In this document: piece by piece, positions 29,090 to 38,142 of the stretch
Numbering within the stretch: the first letter of the stretch is position 1
How the letters are laid out: each line of letters starts with the position of its first letter
Origin: Acidovorax delafieldii
GTDB lineage: Bacteria; Pseudomonadota; Gammaproteobacteria; Burkholderiales; Burkholderiaceae_C
Direction: 5' to 3'
Length of the DNA: 64,000 bases
Assembly: GCF_007993815.1 (NCBI RefSeq)
Contig: NZ_VJWE01000018.1
Coordinates: 124,001-188,000 of the forward strand
Position numbers and translations under genes: made by a program
Notes under the pieces: generated by a model
The model's input: the letters and a program-made list of their open reading frames with translations, nothing else
What the model was told of the DNA's origin: nothing
Databases searched by the model: none

Positions 29090-30873
29090 TGACCATGGCA
29101 TGGACCCTTGACCAACTGAACGCCGCCACGCCCGCGCAGGCCCTGGAGGCGCTGGACGGCGTGTACGAGCATTCCCCCTGGATTGCCGAGCAGGCGCTCA
29201 CCCAACGGCCGTTCCGCTCGTTGGCACACCTCAAGCACGCCCTGGCCCACTCGGTGCGCACCGCCAGCACAGAGGCGCAGCTGGGCCTGATCCGCGCCCA
29301 CCCCGAGCTGGCGGGCAAGGCCATGGTGGCGAAAAGCCTCACCGCCGAGTCGACCAACGAGCAATCCAAGGCGGGCCTGACCCAGTGCACGCCGGACGAA
29401 TTTGCGCGCATCCAGCAGCTCAATGCGGACTACAACGCACGCTTTGGTTTCCCCTTCATTCTGGCCGTGCGAGGACCGCGTGGCGCGGGGTTGAACAAGC
29501 AGCAGATCATCGACACCTTTGCGCGGCGGCTCGATAACCACCCGGAATTCGAGGTGGCAGAGGCCTTGCGCAACATCCACCGCATCGCCGAGATCCGCCT
29601 GAACGACAAGTTCGCCGCCGAACCTGTGCTGGGCAATGACGTGTGGGACTGGCATGAAAAGCTGGCCGAACACTCCGACCCCGGCTTTGCCGAAAAGGGC
29701 CAGCTCACCGTCACCTACCTCACCGACGCCCACCGGGCCTGCGCCCAGCGCATCAGCCACTGGATGCGCGACTGCGGCTTTGACGAGGTCGAGGTGGACG
29801 CCGTGGGCAACGTGGTAGGGCGGTATCGCGCCGCGACGCCCGGGGCGAAGTACCTCATGACGGGCTCGCATTACGACACCGTGCGCAATGGCGGCAAGTA
29901 TGACGGGCGCCTGGGCATATTTGTGCCCATGGCTTGCGTGCGCGAACTGCACCGCGCGGGCCGGCGCCTGCCGTTTGGCATCGAGGTGATTGCCTTTGCC
30001 GAAGAGGAAGGCCAGCGCTACAAGGCCACCTTCCTGGGTTCGGGCGCGCTCATCGGTCACTTCAACCCCGCCTGGCTGGACCAGAAGGATGCCGATGGCG
30101 TGACCATGCGCGCGGCCATGCAACACGCTGGGTTGTGTATCGACGACATTGCCAAGCTGCAGCGCGACCCGGCGCAGTACCTGGGCTTCATTGAAGTTCA
30201 CATCGAACAGGGCCCGGTGCTCAACGAGCTGGATCTGCCGCTGGGCGTGGTCACCTCCATCAATGGGGGTGTGCGGTTTGTGGGCGAGATGATCGGCATC
30301 GCGAGCCACGCAGGCACCACCCCCATGGACCGCCGCCGCGATGCGGCCGTGGCTGTGGCTGAGCTGGCGTTGTACATCGAGCAGCGCGCCGCCCAGGACG
30401 GGGACTCGGTGGGCACGATCGGCCTGCTCAACGTGCCCGGCGGCTCCATCAATGTGGTGCCGGGCCGCTGCCAGTTCAGCCTGGACCTGCGTGCGCCCAC
30501 CGATCCGCAACGGGACGCACTGGTGCGCGATGTGCTGGACCACCTGGGCCAGATCGCAGCCCGGCGCGGCCTGCGCTATACGCTGGAGGAATCCATGCGC
30601 GCCGCAGCAGCCCCCAGCGCCCCGGCCCTGCAGCACCAGTGGGAGCGTGCTGTGGACCACCTGGGCGTGCCCGTGTTCCGCATGCCCAGTGGGGCAGGCC
30701 ACGATGCCATGAAGCTGCACGAAATCATGCCGCAGGCCATGCTGTTTGTGCGCGGAGAAAACTCCGGCATCAGCCACAACCCGCTCGAATCCACCACCAA
30801 CAACGACATGCAACTGGCCGTGGACGCCTTCACCCAGGTGCTGCACCAGCTTGCCGAGGAACCACAACCATGA
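29089..30873 (+). CDS. uraD: bifunctional OHCU decarboxylase / allantoate amidohydrolase fusion
   Basis: A 594-residue two-enzyme fusion. Residues about 1-170 are UraD: RPFRSLAHLKHALAHSV, LIRAHPELAGKAM, SKAGLTQCTPDEFARIQQLN and FGFPFILAVRG. It decarboxylates OHCU to S-allantoin. Residues about 185-594 are an M20 AllC-type amidohydrolase: GSHYDTVRNGGKYDGRLGIF, AFAEEEGQRY, EVHIEQGPVLNELDLPLGVV and MPSGAGHDAMKLH, covering the expected metal ligands. It hydrolyses allantoate to ureidoglycine/ureidoglycolate and ammonia. Both parts look intact. The two reactions are not consecutive: allantoinase, encoded just upstream, acts between them. Coupled to puuE by TGATG and to the next gene by ATGA. Confidence 0.93.
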   Translation: MTMAWTLDQLNAATPAQALEALDGVYEHSPWIAEQALTQRPFRSLAHLKHALAHSVRTASTEAQLGLIRAHPELAGKAMVAKSLTAESTNEQSKAGLTQCTPDEFARIQQLNADYNARFGFPFILAVRGPRGAGLNKQQIIDTFARRLDNHPEFEVAEALRNIHRIAEIRLNDKFAAEPVLGNDVWDWHEKLAEHSDPGFAEKGQLTVTYLTDAHRACAQRISHWMRDCGFDEVEVDAVGNVVGRYRAATPGAKYLMTGSHYDTVRNGGKYDGRLGIFVPMACVRELHRAGRRLPFGIEVIAFAEEEGQRYKATFLGSGALIGHFNPAWLDQKDADGVTMRAAMQHAGLCIDDIAKLQRDPAQYLGFIEVHIEQGPVLNELDLPLGVVTSINGGVRFVGEMIGIASHAGTTPMDRRRDAAVAVAELALYIEQRAAQDGDSVGTIGLLNVPGGSINVVPGRCQFSLDLRAPTDPQRDALVRDVLDHLGQIAARRGLRYTLEESMRAAAAPSAPALQHQWERAVDHLGVPVFRMPSGAGHDAMKLHEIMPQAMLFVRGENSGISHNPLESTTNNDMQLAVDAFTQVLHQLAEEPQP

Positions 30874-32105
30874 CCACCCCGAACCACCACGCCGCGCTGG
30901 ACGCCTGGATCGACCAGCACTTTGACGAAGAAGTGCGCTTTCTGCAGGCCCTGGTGCGCGTACCCACCGACACGCCCCCCGGCAACAACGCGCCCCATGC
31001 CGAGCGCACCGCCGAGCTGCTGAAGGACTTTGGCTACGAGGCCGAAAAGCACGCCGTGCCCGCCGCTGATGTGTTGGCCTACGGCATGGAATCCATCACC
31101 AACCTCATCGTGCGCAGACCGTACGGCAGCGGCGGCAGGACCATCGCCCTGAACGCCCACGGTGACGTGGTGCCGCCCGGCGAAGGCTGGACGCACGACC
31201 CCTACGGCGCCGAGATCGTCGATGGCGCCATGTATGGCCGCGCCACCGCCGTGAGCAAGAGCGACTTTGCAAGCTTCACCTTTGCGGTGCGGGCCTTGGA
31301 AGCCGTGGCCAGGCCCACCCAGGGCGCGGTAGAGCTGCACTTCACCTACGACGAAGAGTTTGGCGGCGAACTCGGCCCCGGCTGGCTGCTGCAAAAGGGA
31401 CTGACGAAGCCCGACCTGATGATTGCCGCAGGCTTCAGCTACGAAGTGGTCACCGCCCACAACGGCTGCCTGCAGATGGAAGTGACGGTGCACGGCAAGA
31501 TGGCCCATGCCGCCGTGCCCCACACCGGAGTAGATGCCCTGCAGGGCGCCGTGCACATCCTGAACGCGCTGTACGCACAGAACGACGAGTACAAGAAGGT
31601 CACGTCCAAGGTCGAAGGCATCAAGCACCCCTACCTGAACGTGGGCCGCATCGAGGGCGGCACCAACACCAACGTCGTACCCGGCAAGGTGATGTTCAAG
31701 CTCGACCGCCGCATGATCCCCGAGGAAAACCCGGTGGAGGTTGAAGCCAACATCCGCCGCGTGATCGAACAGGCTGCAGGTGAGCGCGCCGGTATCAGCG
31801 TGGAGATCAAGCGCCTGCTGCTGGCCAACGCGATGACGCCGCTGGCGGGCAACAAGCCCCTGGTCGATGCGATCCAGCAACATGCCCAGGCCGTGATCGG
31901 TGAACCGGTACCCGCCGTGGGCACGCCGCTCTACACCGATGTGCGCCTGTATGTGGAGCGCGGCATTCCCGGCGTGATTTACGGTGCAGGCCCCCGCACG
32001 GTCCTCGAATCGCACGCCAAGCGCGCCGACGAGCGCCTGCAGCTCGAAGACCTGCGCCGCGCCACCAAGGTGATTGCACGGACATTGAGCGACTTGCTCG
32101 CCTGA
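30870..32105 (+). CDS. M20-family metallohydrolase (ArgE/DapE-like)
   Basis: A 411-residue M20 hydrolase overlapping uraD-allC by ATGA, so it is probably part of the allantoin operon. The first metal motif is IALNAHGDVV, the catalytic glutamates are in YDEEFGGELGPGW, and the late histidine lies in LESHAKRADE. The usual bridging aspartate (GRGxxDMKGG) is not conserved: the sequence reads GRATAVSKSDFASF, with valine in that position and an aspartate four residues on. Such SKSD members form a subfamily, as far as I recall, without assigned substrate. Place in the operon suggests a ureido or carbamoyl compound such as ureidoglycolate; this is inference only. Confidence 0.85.
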   Translation: MTTPNHHAALDAWIDQHFDEEVRFLQALVRVPTDTPPGNNAPHAERTAELLKDFGYEAEKHAVPAADVLAYGMESITNLIVRRPYGSGGRTIALNAHGDVVPPGEGWTHDPYGAEIVDGAMYGRATAVSKSDFASFTFAVRALEAVARPTQGAVELHFTYDEEFGGELGPGWLLQKGLTKPDLMIAAGFSYEVVTAHNGCLQMEVTVHGKMAHAAVPHTGVDALQGAVHILNALYAQNDEYKKVTSKVEGIKHPYLNVGRIEGGTNTNVVPGKVMFKLDRRMIPEENPVEVEANIRRVIEQAAGERAGISVEIKRLLLANAMTPLAGNKPLVDAIQQHAQAVIGEPVPAVGTPLYTDVRLYVERGIPGVIYGAGPRTVLESHAKRADERLQLEDLRRATKVIARTLSDLLA

Positions 32106-32206
32106 GGGCCCACGGGGCAGGAAGTAATGCACGCAGCACATCAGTGCTGCGCTTCAATGTCATGACGAGATTGCCTCTGGCAGCCCTTTGACCGACCTAC
32201 ACTGGC

Positions 32207-32237
32207 ACGGGCGCATCCATCGACTGGGTGCGCCCGT
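32207..32237 (+). terminator. hairpin upstream of ggt (possible weak terminator)
   Basis: A 9-bp stem ACGGGCGCA/TGCGCCCGT with a 13-base loop is followed by TGTCATTTCC, a weak T-rich tail. It lies about 36 bases upstream of the ggt start and may end the allantoin transcript. Confidence 0.4.
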
Positions 32238-32273
32238 TGTCATTTCCAGATTCCACACACCAGGAGATATCCC

Positions 32274-34061
32274 ATGAACATTCGTCATACGCTGCTGGCT
32301 GGCAGCGTTGTGCTGGCCCTGGCCAGCCTCGCGGCCTGCGGCAGCACGCCGCCGGTAGCCACGGCTGCACCCGCGCCCGCAGTGCAGCAGACCGCCTCGG
32401 CCCAGGCCGCCAGTGCAGCCTATGACTTCGACATGGATGTGTTCCACCCCGTGGTGGCACGCAATGGCATGGTCGCCTCCGAGCAGGAGCTGGCCTCGCA
32501 GATTGGCCTGGACATCCTCAAGGCCGGTGGCAACGCTGTGGATGCGGCCGTGGGCATTGGCTTTGCGCTGGCCGTGGCCCTGCCCAATGCGGGCAACCTG
32601 GGTGGTGGCGGCTTCATGATGGTGCACGACGCCAAGACCGGCAAGAGCGTGGCCCTCGACTTCCGCGAAGTGGCGCCATCGAAGGCCACGCGCGACATGT
32701 ACCTGGATGCCAAGGGCAATGTGGTGGACGGCAAGTCGCTGTACACCCACTATGCCGTGGGCGTGCCCGGTACCGTCGCGGGCATGGAACACGCGCTCAA
32801 GAGCTGGGGCACCCTGCCCCTGTCGCGTGTGATCGCCCCGGCCATCGAACTGGCGGACAAGGGCTTCCCGGTGAGCGAAACGCTCGCCAAGATACTGCAG
32901 CAAGAGAAGAAGAACATGGGCAAGTGGCCTGCCACCCAGGCCATCTTCTGGAAGAACGGCGAACCCCTGAAGGTGGGCGACCCGCTGGTGCAAAAAGACC
33001 TGGCGCAATCCATGCGCCTCATCGCACAGCAGGGCGCCAAGGCGTTCTACGAAGGCGAGATCGCCCAGAAGATCGCCGCCGAAATGGCACCCCACGCAGG
33101 CGCCATCACCCTGCAAGACCTGCGCGAATACAAGGTGGCCGAACGCGTCCCCACGCGTGGCACCTACCGTGGCTACGAGATCGTGACCATGCCGCCACCC
33201 TCCTCGGGCGGCCCGCACCTGGTGCAGATCCTGAACATGCTGGAGCCCCTGCCCCTGGCCCAGTGGGGCCCCAACAGCGCGCAGACCATCCACCACATGG
33301 CCGAGAGCAGCAAGCTGGCATACGCCGACCGCTCCGAATACCTGGGCGACCCAGACTTCGTGAAGATCCCGCTGAAGGGCCTGACCTCCAAGCGCTATGC
33401 CGAATCGCTGGCCAAGGGCATCGACCCCAACCGCGCACGCCCGGCCAAGGAGATCAAGCCCGGCCAGCCACAGCCGTATGAGAGCGACCAGACCACCCAC
33501 TACTCGGTGGTGGACAAGGCCGGCAACGCCGTGGCCGTGACCTACACGCTGAACACCAACTTCGGCAGCGGCATCGTCGCCAAGGGCACGGGCATCCTGC
33601 TCAACAACGAGATGGACGACTTCTCGGCCAAGCCCGGTGTGGCCAATGCCTATGGCCTGGTCGGTGGCGACGCGAACGCAGTGGCCGCCAAGAAGCGCCC
33701 CTTGTCGTCCATGACGCCCACCCTGGTGCTCAAGGACGGCAAGCCCACACTGGTGACCGGCAGCCCTGGCGGCGCGCGCATCATCACCACGGTGCTGCAG
33801 ACGGTGGTCAACACCATCGACTTCGGCATGAACCCTGCGGAGGCCGCAGCGGCACCCCGCGTGCACCACCAGTGGACGCCGGACGAGCTGCGCGTGGAAA
33901 AGGGCCTCTCGCCCGACACCATTGCCCTGCTCAAGCAACGCGGCCACAACATCGCGGTCAAGCCTTCGATGGGCCGCACGCAGACCATCCAGATCCGTGG
34001 CGGCGCGCTGTACGGCTACTCGGACCCCCGCAACCCCGACGGCAAGACACTCGGCTACTGA
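32274..34061 (+). CDS. ggt: gamma-glutamyltransferase
   Basis: A 595-residue Ntn hydrolase. The lipobox LASLAAC after a hydrophobic segment suggests a periplasmic lipoprotein. The proenzyme is cut before the catalytic threonine in ESDQTTHYSVVD (about residue 405), giving large and small subunits. GNAVDAAVGIGFALAVALPNAG and LSSMTPTLVLKDGKPTLVTGSPGGARI are family blocks. It hydrolyses or transfers the gamma-glutamyl group of glutathione and related amides. It has a good RBS (CAGGAG) and a strong terminator downstream, so it stands as its own unit between the allantoin operon and the dicarboxylate carrier. Confidence 0.96.
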   Translation: MNIRHTLLAGSVVLALASLAACGSTPPVATAAPAPAVQQTASAQAASAAYDFDMDVFHPVVARNGMVASEQELASQIGLDILKAGGNAVDAAVGIGFALAVALPNAGNLGGGGFMMVHDAKTGKSVALDFREVAPSKATRDMYLDAKGNVVDGKSLYTHYAVGVPGTVAGMEHALKSWGTLPLSRVIAPAIELADKGFPVSETLAKILQQEKKNMGKWPATQAIFWKNGEPLKVGDPLVQKDLAQSMRLIAQQGAKAFYEGEIAQKIAAEMAPHAGAITLQDLREYKVAERVPTRGTYRGYEIVTMPPPSSGGPHLVQILNMLEPLPLAQWGPNSAQTIHHMAESSKLAYADRSEYLGDPDFVKIPLKGLTSKRYAESLAKGIDPNRARPAKEIKPGQPQPYESDQTTHYSVVDKAGNAVAVTYTLNTNFGSGIVAKGTGILLNNEMDDFSAKPGVANAYGLVGGDANAVAAKKRPLSSMTPTLVLKDGKPTLVTGSPGGARIITTVLQTVVNTIDFGMNPAEAAAAPRVHHQWTPDELRVEKGLSPDTIALLKQRGHNIAVKPSMGRTQTIQIRGGALYGYSDPRNPDGKTLGY

Positions 34062-34110
34062 TTGCCAGCGCCCGCTTCATGCGGGCGGTCTGTACTTGTC
34101 AACATTTGCG

Positions 34111-34141
34111 AGGCCACGCCCCACAAGGGCGTGGCCTTTTT
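34111..34141 (+). terminator. rho-independent terminator after ggt
   Basis: An 11-bp stem AGGCCACGCCC/GGGCGTGGCCT with a 5-base loop is followed by TTTTATT. It lies 50 bases past the ggt stop. Confidence 0.9.
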
Positions 34142-34254
34142 ATTGCCGCCTCTGGCAACCCCATGCGGGCATACCCTCATACCGCCACTCTTCAGACTTG
34201 CCTACAGTTCTTGTATGCAAGATTTGCGTTCAAAAAGCTACTGAAGGAGTTGGC

Positions 34255-35535
34255 ATGCCCCGGTTTTTCAAATCCCTTTTTGGTCAGGTGGTGCTGGCCT
34301 TGATAGCCGGTGTGGTGGTGGGCCTTGTGTGGCCCGACACTGCCATTGGGCTCAAGCCCCTGGGAGACGGCTTCATCAAGCTCATCAAGATGCTCATCCC
34401 GCTCATCGTCTTCTGCGTGGTGGTGCATGGCATTGCAGGCACTGGCGACCTGCAGCGGGTAGGCCGGGTGGGCGTCAAATCGCTGATCTACTTCGAGGTG
34501 GTCACCTCCATCGCCCTGGTGCTGGGCCTGGCACTGGCGTTCTGGTTCGAGCCCGGCGTGGGCATGAACGTGGACCCCAAGGCGCTGGACCCCAAAGCCA
34601 TGGGCGCCTACGCGGAAAACGCCAGCAAGCTCACCGGCGGCGGCTTCACCGACTTCTTGCTCAAGCTCATTCCCACCACCGCCGTGAGCGCGTTTGCCAA
34701 CGGCGATGTGCTGCAGGTTCTGCTGTTTTCCATCGTTTTTGGCTGCGCCCTGGCATTGATCGGTGAGCGCGGGGCGCGGGTCACCGGCCTGATCGACGAC
34801 CTGTCGCATGTGCTGTTCAAGACCATGGGCCTGATCATCAAACTCGCACCGTTGGGTGTGCTGGGCGCCATCGCGTTCACCGTGGGCAAATACGGCCTGG
34901 GTTCCCTCAAACAGCTGGGCATGCTGGTGGCGCTGTTCTACGCCGCGGTGGTCATCTTCGTCGTGGTGGTGCTGGGCCTCATCATGCGGGTGTCGGGCTT
35001 CAGCCTGTTCAAGCTGCTGCGCTATCTGCGCGAGGAACTGGCCGTGGTGTTTGCCACCACGTCGTCCGACAGCGTGCTGCCCCAGATCATGGCCAAGCTC
35101 AAGCACATGGGCATCCGCGATTCGACCGTGGGCCTGGTGATCCCCACGGGCTACTCGTTTAACCTGGACGCGTTCTCGATCTACATCACACTGGCCGCCG
35201 TGTTCATCGCCCAGGCCACCAACACGCCGATTTCCATGGCCGACCTGCTGACGATCCTGGCGATCTCGCTGGTCACCTCCAAGGGTGCACACGGCGTGCC
35301 CGGCTCGGCCATCGTCGTGCTGGCAGCCACCTTGCAGGCAATCCCTGCAATCCCGGCGATTGGCCTGGTGCTGGTGTTGTCGGTGGACTGGTTCATGGGC
35401 ATCGCCCGCGCGCTGGGCAACCTCATTGGCAACTGTGTCGCCACCGTGGCCGTGGCAGCCTGGGAAGGCGACATCGACCGCGAACGCGCCCACGCCGTGC
35501 TGGACGGCCGCGAGCCACCCTCGCCGCGTGCCTGA
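34255..35535 (+). CDS. dctA: C4-dicarboxylate transporter DctA family (cation symporter)
   Basis: A 426-residue inner-membrane DAACS-family carrier with about eight helices and two re-entrant loops. Signatures: TSSSDSVLPQIM (serine-rich hairpin), GLVIPTGYSFNLDAFSIYITLAAVFIAQ and SKGAHGVPGSAIVVLAATL. The ATG at 34255 has GAAGGAGTTGGC upstream. It probably takes up succinate, malate, fumarate or a related acid with sodium or protons. The GntR gene follows after 38 bases in the same direction and may control it. The imperfect dyad CTTGTATGCAAG at 34210-34221 in its leader is a possible operator. Confidence 0.92.
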   Translation: MPRFFKSLFGQVVLALIAGVVVGLVWPDTAIGLKPLGDGFIKLIKMLIPLIVFCVVVHGIAGTGDLQRVGRVGVKSLIYFEVVTSIALVLGLALAFWFEPGVGMNVDPKALDPKAMGAYAENASKLTGGGFTDFLLKLIPTTAVSAFANGDVLQVLLFSIVFGCALALIGERGARVTGLIDDLSHVLFKTMGLIIKLAPLGVLGAIAFTVGKYGLGSLKQLGMLVALFYAAVVIFVVVVLGLIMRVSGFSLFKLLRYLREELAVVFATTSSDSVLPQIMAKLKHMGIRDSTVGLVIPTGYSFNLDAFSIYITLAAVFIAQATNTPISMADLLTILAISLVTSKGAHGVPGSAIVVLAATLQAIPAIPAIGLVLVLSVDWFMGIARALGNLIGNCVATVAVAAWEGDIDRERAHAVLDGREPPSPRA

Positions 35536-35573
35536 TCGGGCAAGCCCCCGACACAGCACGCGACAATTCGGCC

Positions 35574-36278
35574 ATGAGCATCAACCAGACCCAGATCGCC
35601 CAGCAGGTGGTGGAATCCATCCTGGCGCAAAAACTCTCGCCCGGCGAGCGCCTGGGCGAGCAGGAGCTGGCCGATCTGTTCGGCGTGAGCCGCACGCTGG
35701 TGCGCGAGGCCCTGATGCAGCTGCAGGCACGGGGCTTTGTGGAAGTGCGCTCGCGCCGGGGCTGGTACGTGGTGGAGCCCTCGGTGGAGGATGCACGCGA
35801 CGCGTTCTCCGCCCGGCGCATCATCGAATCAGGCATCCTGGCCGATGCGGGCCGCCCGCTGCAGAGCGTGACCCGCCGCCTGCGTGCGCACATCGCCGAC
35901 GAACAGCAGGCCATCGAAGGCGCTGACGCTGCCACACGCGCCTTTTTGCTCGCAGATTTCCACGTCTGCCTGGCCGAAGCGATGGGCCACCGCAGCCTGA
36001 GCGACATCCTGCGCGACCTCACGGCGCGCACCACCCTGGCCGCGTCGCTGTACCAGTCGCAGCACGCGGCCAGCCAGTCTTGTGCGGAGCATGCCGCCAT
36101 TGTGGAGGCGCTGGAGGCCGGCAACACCACCCTGGCCCGCGAACGCATGCTCGCCCACATTGGCCATGTGGAAGGCGCCCTCAACCCCGGCCAGCCGCTG
36201 GTCCGCGACCGCCTGCGCGAGTCGCTGGCACCGCTGACCAGCCAACGCACCAAGGCGGCATCCACGGACCTGGGCTAG
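35574..36278 (+). CDS. GntR-family (FCD) transcriptional regulator
   Basis: A 234-residue regulator with N-terminal winged helix (RLGEQELADLFGVSRTLVREALMQLQARGFVEVRSRRGWYVV) and helical FCD domain (ARRIIESGILAD, LADFHVCLAEAMGHRSL, EHAAIVEALEAGN). It resembles the GntR at 27427 in length and in several stretches (FGVSRTLVR, EHAxIVxAL), so they are paralogues. It sits between dctA and the xanthine/urate permease, either of which may be its target; the permease leader contains a GTATAC core. Confidence 0.9.
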   Translation: MSINQTQIAQQVVESILAQKLSPGERLGEQELADLFGVSRTLVREALMQLQARGFVEVRSRRGWYVVEPSVEDARDAFSARRIIESGILADAGRPLQSVTRRLRAHIADEQQAIEGADAATRAFLLADFHVCLAEAMGHRSLSDILRDLTARTTLAASLYQSQHAASQSCAEHAAIVEALEAGNTTLARERMLAHIGHVEGALNPGQPLVRDRLRESLAPLTSQRTKAASTDLG

Positions 36279-36390
36279 CCCACGCCGGACGCGCCCGGCC
36301 CCCAAGCTCCCCATCGCCTGCGTCCACGGCCGGCGGGTAATTTGCTGCGCCCCTCTAAGGGTTAACCGGGATAAGCGCGCCCGGTCATTT

Positions 36391-36409
36391 TGTATACGAT
36401 TTTTGTATG
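36391..36409. promoter_or_regulatory. putative GntR site upstream of the xanthine/urate permease
   Basis: TTTTGTATACGATTTTTG carries the same GTATAC core (36392-36397) as the perfect palindrome at 27385-27402, about 80 bp before the permease start. The flanks are not symmetrical, so binding is less certain here. Confidence 0.4.
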
Positions 36410-36476
36410 GACATCTGTGCACCATTCGGCACAGGTTTCCATTCCGTATTCAAAAACCAACCCCCGAAGGACACCC

Positions 36477-37964
36477 ATGAACCCGCCCGTACACCCCGTG
36501 GACGAACACCTGCCCCTGGGGCGACTGACGGCGCTGGGCCTGCAGCATGTGCTGGTGATGTATGCGGGCGCCGTGGCGGTGCCACTCATCGTGGGCCGCG
36601 CGCTCAACCTCACGCCCGACCAAGTGGCCAAACTGATCTCGGCCGACCTGTTTGTGTGCGGGCTGGTCACATTGATTCAGGCGCTGGGCGCCTCGCGCTG
36701 GTTTGGCATTCAGCTGCCGGTGATGATGGGGGTGACCTTTGCCTCGGTGGCGCCCATGATCTCGATGGCGCAGACCACCGGCGGCACCGCCGGGGCCGGG
36801 CTGATCTTTGGCTCGGTGATTGGCGCGGGGGTGATCTCCATCCTGATCGCTCCGCTGGTGAGCCGCATGCTCCGTTTCTTCCCGCCGGTGGTCACCGGCA
36901 CCATCATTGCGGTCATCGGCATCAGCCTGATGCGCGTGGGCATCAACTGGATCTTTGGCAACCCCGTCGGCCCCACGGCGCCCAGCGTGCCCAACCCCGA
37001 GCACCTCAAGTGGCTGGCCGATGCGCAGGCTGCTGCCGGAGCCCCCGGCTCGTCACTGCCACCGGTGCCCAAGGGGTTTGCGGTGGTGCCCACGGTGCCC
37101 AACCCCAAGTACGCCGATCTGACCGGTGTGGGCATCTCGGGCCTGGTGCTGCTGTCCATCCTGCTGATTGCCAAATTTGCCAAGGGCTTCATCGCCAACA
37201 TCTCGGTGCTGCTGGGCATCGTCATTGGTGCGGTGGTGGCCGTGGCGCTGGGCATGATGAACTTCGACAAGGTGGCCAAGGCGCAGTGGTTTGACCTGGT
37301 GCTGCCGTTCGAGATTGCCGGCCCCGTGTTCGACCCCATCCTGATCCTGACCATGACCCTGGTGATGATCGTGGTCATGATCGAATCCACCGGCATGTTC
37401 CTGGCCCTGGGCGAGATGACCGACCGCAAGGTGGACCAGGCAGCCCTCACGCGCGGCCTGCGCACCGACGGCCTGGGCACGCTGCTGGGCGGCATCTTCA
37501 ACACCTTTCCGTACACCAGCTTCTCGCAGAACGTAGGTCTGGTCGCCGTCACCGGCGTCAAGAGCCGCTTTGTCTGCGTGGCGGGTGGTGTGATCCTGAT
37601 CGTGCTGGGCGTGCTGCCCAAGATGGCCGCACTGGTCGAGTCGCTGCCCACCATGGTGCTGGGGGGCGCGGGGCTGGTGATGTTCGGCATGGTGGCGGCC
37701 ACGGGCATCCGCATCCTGGGCGGGGTGGACTTCAAGACCAACCGCTTCAACGCCATGATCGTGGCCGTTTCCATCGGCGTGGGCATGGTGCCGCTGATCG
37801 CGCCCAACTTCCGCCAGTGGATGCCACACGCCATCCACCCGCTGATCGAATCCGGTATCCTCCTGGCCTCGATCACGGCGGTGGCCCTGAACGTTTTCTT
37901 CAATGGCGCCAGCCGCGACACCTCCGCCGCTGTCAACGCCGCACGCCAGGCCGACGCCCACTAG
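36477..37964 (+). CDS. NCS2-family xanthine/urate permease
   Basis: A 495-residue nucleobase:cation symporter-2 protein with about 12-14 helices. GIQLPVMMGVTFASVAPM is the NCS2 hydrophilic signature; MIESTGMFLALGEMTDR and FNTFPYTSFSQNVGLVAVTGVKSR are the substrate-site motifs typical of xanthine and urate carriers rather than uracil carriers. A Pro-rich loop of about 45 residues (TAPSVPNPEHLKW to VPNPKYADL) is inserted after the fifth or sixth helix and is unusually long. Start 36477 has AAGGA upstream. It probably supplies substrate for PuuD/XdhAB. Confidence 0.93.
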   Translation: MNPPVHPVDEHLPLGRLTALGLQHVLVMYAGAVAVPLIVGRALNLTPDQVAKLISADLFVCGLVTLIQALGASRWFGIQLPVMMGVTFASVAPMISMAQTTGGTAGAGLIFGSVIGAGVISILIAPLVSRMLRFFPPVVTGTIIAVIGISLMRVGINWIFGNPVGPTAPSVPNPEHLKWLADAQAAAGAPGSSLPPVPKGFAVVPTVPNPKYADLTGVGISGLVLLSILLIAKFAKGFIANISVLLGIVIGAVVAVALGMMNFDKVAKAQWFDLVLPFEIAGPVFDPILILTMTLVMIVVMIESTGMFLALGEMTDRKVDQAALTRGLRTDGLGTLLGGIFNTFPYTSFSQNVGLVAVTGVKSRFVCVAGGVILIVLGVLPKMAALVESLPTMVLGGAGLVMFGMVAATGIRILGGVDFKTNRFNAMIVAVSIGVGMVPLIAPNFRQWMPHAIHPLIESGILLASITAVALNVFFNGASRDTSAAVNAARQADAH

Positions 37965-38142
37965 CATCCCGCCTGCCCGCTGCCGAAAACCTGCCACTGC
38001 CCGCGTGGCCCCGCCCCCTGTCTGCCACGGCTGCCAGGGGGTTTTGGCTTCATGCTGCATACGCATAAACCTGCATGTCCGCCGCCCACGCCATCGGGTA
38101 CCCTTGTTTTTGCTTTCCGCCCAGGACTTCCAGGATTTCCGC

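Noticed and set aside
32160..33947. 595-codon open frame opposite ggt
   Set aside because: Shadow of a well-supported gamma-glutamyltransferase gene.
34210..34221. CTTGTATGCAAG dyad before dctA as a firm GntR operator
   Set aside because: The centre is not symmetrical and only one copy is seen, so it is mentioned in the gene entry but not listed as a site.
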